From contig PMOK01000051.1 in NCBI GenBank assembly GCA_003162425.1, forward strand, positions 1 through 39,115: 39,115 nucleotides of DNA, in the 5' to 3' direction. How positions within the stretch are numbered: position 1 is the stretch's first letter; every line of letters starts with the position of its first letter. The position numbers and the translations under genes were made by a program. This DNA is from Bryobacterales bacterium. Lineage in GTDB: Bacteria; Acidobacteriota; Terriglobia; Bryobacterales; Bryobacteraceae. The notes under the pieces are model-generated. The model did not search any database and had not been told where the DNA came from. It worked only from the letters and a program-made list of their open reading frames with translations. Shown piece after piece: positions 33,024 to 39,115 of the stretch.

Positions 33024-33162
33024 TGTTTTGCGGTTCCGTCTCCGATTGTACTATTGGTGAAACCCATGCCCACCATCGATCGCGGGCTTGATCGACCCCG
33101 CGTGGCAATCCGCTCAGCATTTCGGCCTCAATTCCATCTAGTATCTGTAGTAAGGAGGTCGA

Positions 33163-34800
33163 ATGCGCTATTTCGCTACCGTGATTCTCTGGTGCATTTC
33201 CGCGTCCGCACAAACGCCTGTGCCGGCGCCTGCCGCCGAGTCGTCGCCCAGCGTGAAGCCCAAAGACAAGTGCTCCATCGAGGGCACCGTTGTGAGCTCT
33301 GTCACTGGCGAGCCGGTCAAGAAGGCCCGTGTTCGCTTAACGCCGCTTGGCGCATCGGAATCGATCCCATACGCGGCCACCACTGATGCAACCGGCCACT
33401 ATCTAATTAACGAAACCGATCCGGGGCGCTACGAATTAACCGTCTTTCGTGAGGGTTATTCCAATGCATCCTTCAAGGACTACCGTAGATTCACGCTTGA
33501 ACCCGGCCAGGAGTTGAAGGACATTGTCTTGAAACTTAGTCCTGTGGGCTTGGTGAGCGGTCGGGTATTCGATGAGGACGGTGACCCGGTCAGTGGCGTG
33601 ACAGTCGATTGCGTGCGATTCCGTTATTTGGACGGGGTACGGGAACTCATAAACGAAGGCCAAGCCACGACAAATGACGCGGGTGATTTTCGCCTTTCCT
33701 TTTCGACTGCGGGTAAATGGGTGATCAGGGCCACACCTCCATCCAAGGGGGACCCCGTCCACGAACGGCCGATTGGGCAGGGACATGGGAATGCAGTCGC
33801 GGCCGAACAGGAATATGTCCCCACGTATTACCCGCAAACCGCGAAACCGGGCACCGCCAGCGCAATTGACGTCACACCAGGAGCGCAGATCAGTGGAATA
33901 AATATCACGCTGATGCGGGGCGCCACAGTCCAAGTCAAAGGTCAGATCAAATCCCAAGCCGCAGCCAACCCCGCGCACATTTCCGTCCTGTTATCCGGGT
34001 GGGATTCTGAGAATATGTACACCGTTGTCGACTCGAAGCGCGGATTCCAATTCACCGGCTTACTTCCTGGGTCCTATTCCTTGCTGGCGGTTGGAGACAA
34101 CGGTTACAGAGCCAGGGTTCCCATCGATGTTAGTGATCAGAATATCGAGGGACTCGAAGTAATACTCCAACCTCCCGCCACAATTCAGGGCCGAGTCGTG
34201 TTCGAGGGAAAAGGTGAGTTAAAAAGCAGGCTCCCGGTACTCACGATCACCGAGACGACGGGAATGGACGCCAGGTCGGCTCAAGTTCAGGACGATCTAA
34301 CGTTTAAGTTTGATGCAGTGACGCCGGGGTCGTACAGACTTCGCGTCGAGGGAGTATCGAACACGTATGTCAAACGCATCCGTGTTGGAGAGCAAGAAGG
34401 TCCCGAGGCTCCATTCGATGTAATCCCCGGAGCCGGGGAATTGACCGCGTTCCTAAGCCCGAATGCTGGAGTTATCGAAGGCTCGGTCAAGAATGCCAAA
34501 GACGAGCCGGCGCCCAGCGTCTTGGTTACTTTGATTCCGGAGGCCAGCCGTCGCACGCGGCTCCACAAGATTGCCACTACCGATCAGAACGGTCATTTCA
34601 AGATTGAAGGCATCATCCCCGGCGAATACAAGATTTACGCCTGGGAACAGATCGAAGAAGGCTCGTACGAGGACCCCGATTTCATGAAGGCACATGAATC
34701 GGAGGGTGAAAAAGTGAGCATCAAAGAAAGCACCCACGAAACCATGCAGTTAAAAGTGATTCCGGCGGAAACCACCGGTAAAGAGAAACCTGATCGATAG
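33163..34800 (+). CDS. Exported carboxypeptidase-regulatory-like (beta-sandwich) domain protein
   Basis: 545 residues preceded by a perfect AAGGAGGT. A signal peptide (MRYFATVILWCISASAQT) is followed by several carboxypeptidase regulatory-like modules: CSIEGTVVSSVTGEPVKKAR (residues 40-60), VGLVSGRVFDEDGDPVSGVT (about 128), IQGRVVFEGKGEL (about 344) and VIEGSVKNAKDEPAPSVLVT (about 433), with the ATTDATGHYLIN/ATTDQNGHFKIEG returns. There is no catalytic domain. It is probably a periplasmic or surface binding protein, typical of Solibacter-like genomes. Confidence 0.85.
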   Translation: MRYFATVILWCISASAQTPVPAPAAESSPSVKPKDKCSIEGTVVSSVTGEPVKKARVRLTPLGASESIPYAATTDATGHYLINETDPGRYELTVFREGYSNASFKDYRRFTLEPGQELKDIVLKLSPVGLVSGRVFDEDGDPVSGVTVDCVRFRYLDGVRELINEGQATTNDAGDFRLSFSTAGKWVIRATPPSKGDPVHERPIGQGHGNAVAAEQEYVPTYYPQTAKPGTASAIDVTPGAQISGINITLMRGATVQVKGQIKSQAAANPAHISVLLSGWDSENMYTVVDSKRGFQFTGLLPGSYSLLAVGDNGYRARVPIDVSDQNIEGLEVILQPPATIQGRVVFEGKGELKSRLPVLTITETTGMDARSAQVQDDLTFKFDAVTPGSYRLRVEGVSNTYVKRIRVGEQEGPEAPFDVIPGAGELTAFLSPNAGVIEGSVKNAKDEPAPSVLVTLIPEASRRTRLHKIATTDQNGHFKIEGIIPGEYKIYAWEQIEEGSYEDPDFMKAHESEGEKVSIKESTHETMQLKVIPAETTGKEKPDR

Positions 34801-34890
34801 AAAACTGCTTAGCGCTTCTTGGAGGCGAACGCACGCCCAGGCCTTATCCCGCGCGAAGGCGCCATGAATCGGCTTTCGGTTGGTGCGGGT

Positions 34891-35040
34891 TCAGAGGCCT
34901 TCCAAAAAGCTCCACTCATAGATGCCGTTCGAGTGATACGGCGTGAACGTGAGCTGCTGCTGGATCGCCACCGGCTGCGCGAAACCGAAGGCGCCGGCAA
35001 CGAGCAGCGCAAGTGGGAATCGTGACGGGGTTCGAGTCAT
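34891..35040 (-). pseudogene. Truncated secreted esterase-like N-terminus
   Basis: ATG 35040 follows the GH8 stop immediately (TAACATG). It encodes a signal peptide (MTRTPSRFPLALLVAGAFGF) and AQPVAIQQQLTFTPYHSNG then IYEWSFLEGL before a stop. The LTFTPYHxNGIYxxG start resembles, from memory, secreted acetylxylan-esterase-like proteins of this group. After about 45 residues homology appears to stop. Another frame downstream ends RGIRPGRAFASKKR at 34809, suggesting a deletion or frameshift. In the xylan cluster a lost esterase is plausible. Confidence 0.45.
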
Positions 35041-35041
35041 G

Positions 35042-36298
35042 TTATTTCGGCGGCCAGATGCGGAACTCCCCGCTCGAATGCAGCAGGCCCATGAGGTACC
35101 ACATGCCGTCATAGTATCGATAGCGGCCGGATGGTATTTCGGCCTTCCACAGCGCTTCGACGAACTTGGCGGCGCGCTCGTGGTTCGTCGCCGCGAGGCT
35201 GGCCACGGCATTCGTCGCTACCAGTGCTGTGGAGTGCGAGCCGCCCAGCGGTTTACCGTCGAGCGCGTACATGCTCCCATAAACATCCATGCCCTGCGAT
35301 TCGAAAAAGGCTTGGAGCTTGTCGCTCAACTCGCGCTCTCTCGGGTCGGCGGCCCACCAGGACCAGTCCACCGCCCAGTTCGCCGCGGTGCGCCAGGCGT
35401 CTGCTCCGAAGTTTTCGTTCTTCCCGCCGGGGCCGGGCACCGGCGTGCCGTCGTAGTTGGCGTAATTCGGCGCGAGTGCCGTCCCCGGGTGCGTGACATT
35501 CTGGAAAAAGTGCCGGCTGACCTGGGCCGCTGCCGCCCAGAACGGCCGGTCGGCTTCCGGACCCCAACGCGCCCAGAGTTCATAGAACGCCGGCAGGTGG
35601 TACGAAGGATCGGTGTGGTCGGGCCGCCGGAGATTCGGAGTGAAACGAACCATCTTGTGTTCAGGGTGAAACTCGGGGCCTCCGGTCTCCGCGCCACCGA
35701 TGGTTGGGCCGTCGATAATTATCCGATTCTTCATGGCGTCCAGCAGCCGGTCGGCTTCGGCATGATAGTCGTAGATGCCCTTGCTGTTCCCCCATCGGCC
35801 GGAGGCGAAATACAGCGCCATGGCCCAGTACTCTTCTCCATCCGGCGCCGGCGACTCGCTGTTCGGCGTGCCGTCCACCTTCATGGACCACGAGAAAAAA
35901 CCGTACGAAGGATGGGCCACGGACGACTGGTACATGTAAGTTTTCGACCAGTTCCACAGCGCGTCGAACTCCGCCTTTTTGTCCATCTGGACCGCGATCA
36001 TCATCCCGTACGACATACCTTCCGAGCGAACGTCATGGTTGTTGATGTCGCTTAGGTAGGCCAGCGGCCCGTTGGCGTTCTGCCCGGCGGCGTAATACAC
36101 CGTCTGCGTCTCCGGGTCGCCGTGGAACAACTGCTGGAAGGCGGCTTGTATCTTCGCCGAAATCTCTTTCTGCGGATGCCCGGCCTCCAGGAACAAGTTG
36201 CGGTACCGGTTGGTGGCAAAGGCGCCCGCTGGGGCCGCAGCTGCGGTGCTTATCCCGCAGAGTGCGATCGCAAGGACCAGAGGAAGAGGCCTTCTCAT
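35042..36298 (-). CDS. GH8 reducing-end xylose-releasing exo-oligoxylanase (Rex-like)
   Basis: 418 residues with a signal peptide (LPLVLAIALCGISTAAAA). The body aligns by eye with Rex enzymes: NRYRNLFLEAG, then RSEGMSYGMMIAVQMD (catalytic acid Glu), APDGEEYWAMALYFAS, TDPSYHLPAFYELWA, FGADAWRTAANWAVDW (catalytic base Asp position), GGSHSTALVATNAVASLA (the His tied to reducing-end specificity in Rex) and YYDGMWYLMGLL. It is expected to release xylose from the reducing end of xylo-oligosaccharides in the periplasm. ATG 36298 is used because the frame upstream overlaps the transporter gene. Confidence 0.92.
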   Translation of the reverse strand: MRRPLPLVLAIALCGISTAAAAPAGAFATNRYRNLFLEAGHPQKEISAKIQAAFQQLFHGDPETQTVYYAAGQNANGPLAYLSDINNHDVRSEGMSYGMMIAVQMDKKAEFDALWNWSKTYMYQSSVAHPSYGFFSWSMKVDGTPNSESPAPDGEEYWAMALYFASGRWGNSKGIYDYHAEADRLLDAMKNRIIIDGPTIGGAETGGPEFHPEHKMVRFTPNLRRPDHTDPSYHLPAFYELWARWGPEADRPFWAAAAQVSRHFFQNVTHPGTALAPNYANYDGTPVPGPGGKNENFGADAWRTAANWAVDWSWWAADPRERELSDKLQAFFESQGMDVYGSMYALDGKPLGGSHSTALVATNAVASLAATNHERAAKFVEALWKAEIPSGRYRYYDGMWYLMGLLHSSGEFRIWPPK

Positions 36299-36318
36299 AA
36301 CTTGAATCTCCGTTGCCG

Positions 36319-37803
36319 CTACGCGGGGGCGAACTTCTTCCGCCGTTCGGCGAGCTCTTCGTGAATCTGGATATTGAGTTTCTTCCCGATCTTGTAGCTC
36401 GCCAGGCAGACCAGGCAGAGTACCATCAGGATGGCCGGATACACGCTCGCGCCGAGGCGAATCCCAAGCAGCGCCCGCTCCGTTTGTACCGCATTCGGGA
36501 CATAGCCGAAGGCGTCGATCACCCAGGCGCTCAATGCGCCGCCCATGCTGAGTCCCGCTTTCAGAGCGAACAGGACGCCTGCAAACATGAATCCGGTGGC
36601 CCGGCGCGAAGTCTTCCATTCCGAGTAGTCGGCTACATCGGCGATCATCACCCAAAGGAGAGGGACCGTCGGACCCCATCCGATGGCCCACAGGATGCTC
36701 AACGCGAACATCAGGCGGATGCCGGCCGGATCGACGAAGAAGACCAGGAATGTGGCAACCATCGTCACGAACATGCCGGCGATGAAGACTGCCTTGTTGC
36801 CGAAACGGTCCGCCAGCGGCTTCGAGAATAGAATGCCCACAATCTGAACCAGGCTCCCGACCACGAAGAACAGGCTCAGCCCGACGGCAGCGGCGTTCGA
36901 GCCATCGGGATTTACCAGCAGGCCCAGCGCATTGAGGACACTCCTAAAGCCGGTAACCGGACCGGCCGAGCCGGCCAGGCCGAACCCGGAAAGAAATGTC
37001 CGAATCTGCTGCTGATCCAAGTAATACGCGAAAAAGTAGTTCGAGGAACTGCCCCGCACCACCAGCATGGTGAACATCACCAATGTGAGGATAAACATCA
37101 CGAACCACGGGCCGCAGGTGACGACGTTCTTGATATCGGAGCGCACAGACGATTTCTGCCGTGGATCGGACTGAACGCGCTCGCGCGTGGTAGCAAAGGT
37201 GACCAAGTTCAACAGCACCATGAGGCCGCCGAAAATGCCCATGGTGATGGCCCAACCCCGCGGGGAATTGCCGCCGCCCAATTTGGCGACCAAAGGCAAC
37301 GGCAGCGCTTGAATGACGAACTGGCCGATGAGTGCGCCGACGAAACGATAGCGCGCCAGGTTGTTTCGCTCGCTCACGTCCGGCGTCATCACGCCCATCA
37401 GCGCGGAGTACGGCGTGTTGTTCGCCGAATAGAGAATCATGACCAGCGAATAAGTGATGTAGGCGTAGACCAGCTTCGCTTGCGGCCCGAAGTCGGGTGC
37501 AACATAGACCAGCCAGAAGATCAGGCCGAATGGCAATGCCGTTCCCAGGATCCACGGGCGAAACTTGCCCCAGCGGGTTTGTGTGCGGTCCGAAAGTGCG
37601 CCGATGAGCGGGTCGAAAATGGCATCGCCAAGCCGGAGCACCAGGAACATGGATCCCACCGCGACCGCGGATAGCCCTACCGTGTCCGTGTAGAAACGGG
37701 TCTGGTAGAGAATCATCGATTGGAAGAAGAAATTCGTAGCGATGTCGCCGCAGGCGTATCCGAGCTTCTCTCGAACCGCGAGCTTCTGTGCGCTGTCAGC
37801 CAT
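36319..37803 (-). CDS. GPH (MelB-like) family glycoside/pentoside:cation symporter
   Basis: 494 residues, 12 helices. EKLGYACGDIATNFFFQSMI and RLGDAIFDPLIGALSDRT followed by QTRWGKFRPWI are the hallmark GPH/MFS_2 N-terminal motifs, including the cation-site Asp. It lies 20 bp upstream of the Rex-like gene and 26 bp downstream of GH3 on the same strand, so xylo-oligosaccharide or xyloside uptake is the likely role. Confidence 0.92.
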   Translation of the reverse strand: MADSAQKLAVREKLGYACGDIATNFFFQSMILYQTRFYTDTVGLSAVAVGSMFLVLRLGDAIFDPLIGALSDRTQTRWGKFRPWILGTALPFGLIFWLVYVAPDFGPQAKLVYAYITYSLVMILYSANNTPYSALMGVMTPDVSERNNLARYRFVGALIGQFVIQALPLPLVAKLGGGNSPRGWAITMGIFGGLMVLLNLVTFATTRERVQSDPRQKSSVRSDIKNVVTCGPWFVMFILTLVMFTMLVVRGSSSNYFFAYYLDQQQIRTFLSGFGLAGSAGPVTGFRSVLNALGLLVNPDGSNAAAVGLSLFFVVGSLVQIVGILFSKPLADRFGNKAVFIAGMFVTMVATFLVFFVDPAGIRLMFALSILWAIGWGPTVPLLWVMIADVADYSEWKTSRRATGFMFAGVLFALKAGLSMGGALSAWVIDAFGYVPNAVQTERALLGIRLGASVYPAILMVLCLVCLASYKIGKKLNIQIHEELAERRKKFAPA

Positions 37804-37829
37804 CGTTGGCGCCTCTTTCCGAGATCAAA

Positions 37830-39115
37830 TCAGTTTACTCGCAATTTGACCTTCTGAAGGTCGCAATCTCGCGACGAATTGCCTGTCATCAACTCGAAGT
37901 CGCCGGCTTCCACCGTGAAGCGCATGTTCACATCCCAAAATGCGAGCAGTTCCGGAGTGATTTCGAAAGCAACCGTGCGCGTTTCGCCCGGTTGCAGCAC
38001 AACGCGCCGGAAACATTTCAGTTCTTTCACCGGCCGCGTAACTGAGGCGACCAGGTCGCGAATGTAGAGTTGGACGATCTCCGCGCCTGCGCGTGTCCCG
38101 GTGTTTGTCACGTCCACGGACAAGCGCGTGGAGCCGTCACGCCGGATGCGCGTCTTTTCCAACCGCGGCGGGGAGAATTCAAATGTCGTATAACTCAGCC
38201 CGAAGCCGAATGCGAACAACGGGGAAACGTCGTCGAACAGGTATCCGCGGCGGGCGGACGGTTTGTGGTTGTAGTATGCCGGCACGTGCCCTACGGAGCG
38301 AGGAATCGTGATCGGCAGCTTGCCGCTGGGATTGACGTCGCCGAAGAGGATGGCGGCAACTGCGTCCGCACCCTTGGAGCCCGCATACCAAGCCTCGGCA
38401 ACCCCACTCACCTTATCGAGCCACGGCATCACGACGGCGGTGCCCGTTTCCAGTACGACAATGGTCCGTGGATTGGTCGCTGCAACCTGTTCGATGAGTG
38501 CATCCTGGTTGTCCGGCAAGGACAGGTTGGGCAAATCCGAGCCTTCGCTCATCCACTGATAAGCAAAGACGATCGCTATATCCGACTGTGCGGCCAAGGC
38601 GGCGGCAGATGCCGAATTCTTGCCCGAGTCAAACTGCACATTGACGCCGAGCGCTTTCGCTTTCACTGCATTCAACGGTGAAGTGGGAAACCACACCTGG
38701 TGATTCCACTTGAAAGCCGAGCTTCCGGGTGGATCGACCTGTGCCGATCCACCGCCTGAAATCATGCCTGTATCTGCATGCGGACCGATGATCGCAATCG
38801 AGTGGATCTTTGTGGGATCGAGCGGCAACACCTGGTGGGCATTCTTCAACAGGACAATGCTCTGCTCAGCGATCTGCCGCGCCGTATCAAAACCGGCCTC
38901 CACATCCACAACGCTCTTCTGCGTGGGGTTATCGACGATGCCGTTGGCAAACTCCGAGCGCAGGATGCGACGTACGTGATCATCGAGCTGTTCCATGGGG
39001 ACTGTTCCCGCCTGCACCGCGTCCTTCAGCTTCAGGCCATAGAAGTCGTCCCTGGGCTCTTCGTTGTCCAGTCCGGCAGCGGATGCATGAACCGTGCTGT
39101 GGGTTCCGCCCCAAT
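37830..39115 (-). CDS. GH3 beta-glycosidase, C-terminal 428 residues (5' end beyond window)
   Basis: The frame is open to the right edge and begins (D)WGGTHSTVHASAAGLDNEEP. The window's last two bases (AT on this strand) are the end of the codon for the GH3 nucleophile, consistent with GAT Asp. It continues with MEQLDDHVRRILRSEF, the GH3 C-terminal domain (SIVLLKNAHQVLPLD, IGPHADTGMISGGGSAQV, FAYQWMSEGSDLPNLSLP) and a fibronectin III-like domain (NTGTRAGAEIVQLYIRD, PVKELKCFRRVVLQPGETRT). By context it is a beta-xylosidase or beta-glucosidase. It is first in the GH3-GPH-GH8 run. Confidence 0.93.
   Translation of the reverse strand, partial: WGGTHSTVHASAAGLDNEEPRDDFYGLKLKDAVQAGTVPMEQLDDHVRRILRSEFANGIVDNPTQKSVVDVEAGFDTARQIAEQSIVLLKNAHQVLPLDPTKIHSIAIIGPHADTGMISGGGSAQVDPPGSSAFKWNHQVWFPTSPLNAVKAKALGVNVQFDSGKNSASAAALAAQSDIAIVFAYQWMSEGSDLPNLSLPDNQDALIEQVAATNPRTIVVLETGTAVVMPWLDKVSGVAEAWYAGSKGADAVAAILFGDVNPSGKLPITIPRSVGHVPAYYNHKPSARRGYLFDDVSPLFAFGFGLSYTTFEFSPPRLEKTRIRRDGSTRLSVDVTNTGTRAGAEIVQLYIRDLVASVTRPVKELKCFRRVVLQPGETRTVAFEITPELLAFWDVNMRFTVEAGDFELMTGNSSRDCDLQKVKLRVN

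Noticed and set aside
34943..36055. 370-residue plus-strand frame opposite GH8
   Set aside because: Antisense shadow of an enzyme with all catalytic motifs.

Overview
The window looks like chromosome of a soil Acidobacteriota, most likely order Bryobacterales (Candidatus Solibacter-like). This is inferred from gene content: a very large TonB-dependent receptor with an N-terminal carboxypeptidase-regulatory domain, CRTAC1/ASPIC-UnbV, DUF1080 and DUF362 proteins, a winged-helix/TolB-propeller membrane regulator, many secreted enzymes, GC-rich coding, and abundant palindromic intergenic repeats whose in-frame translation reads (N/S)RDRK or NRDREG. No ribosomal or other marker gene is present, so the placement stays an inference.

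Layout. 1-4302 (minus): PQQ operon pqqA-B-C-D-E with 4-nt overlaps, followed by a GT-C type membrane protein that runs off the left edge. The 25-codon pqqA (4225-4302) is very short and easily missed; a perfect 10-bp stem-loop separates it from pqqB. 4364-5659: divergent MFS exporter. 5784-10308 (plus): cdaA-cdaR-glmM (c-di-AMP synthesis and peptidoglycan precursor supply), then a DUF1080 protein and a threonine dehydratase. 10.5-14.6 kb: a MITE-like palindrome, a frameshifted lipoprotein gene, an EAL-HDOD-PilZ fusion, a DEAD-box helicase with a candidate promoter, and a small unknown ORF. 14.6-27.5 kb: secreted and exported proteins (hydroxypyruvate-isomerase-like, CRTAC1, TPR, Oar-like TonB receptor, winged-helix/TolB propeller, DUF362). 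The TonB receptor has a strong candidate sigma-54 promoter. 27.5-30.5 kb: exported RidA, a selenocysteine-type tRNA and a polytopic membrane protein. 30.5-39.1 kb: a carbohydrate locus with GH29 fucosidase (broken by an amber codon), PhyH dioxygenase, a carboxypeptidase-regulatory-domain protein, a remnant resembling an acetylxylan esterase N-terminus, GH8 Rex-type exo-oligoxylanase, GPH sugar transporter and a GH3 glycosidase running off the right edge. The GH8, GPH and GH3 genes form a tight minus-strand cluster suited to uptake and depolymerisation of xylo-oligosaccharides.

The least explained signal is a set of structured intergenic elements: (i) a dispersed REP-like family built on G(A/G)(A/G)CCGCGACCG, found at five loci, twice spilling into coding sequence; (ii) a 123-bp element closed by a 27-bp perfect stem; (iii) four consecutive hairpins with 3-nt loops closed by an 11-bp stem; (iv) a 122-bp multi-stem segment inserted inside a REP copy and flanked by a 7-bp direct repeat, which looks like a transposition event. 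Most of them overlap or abut stop codons.
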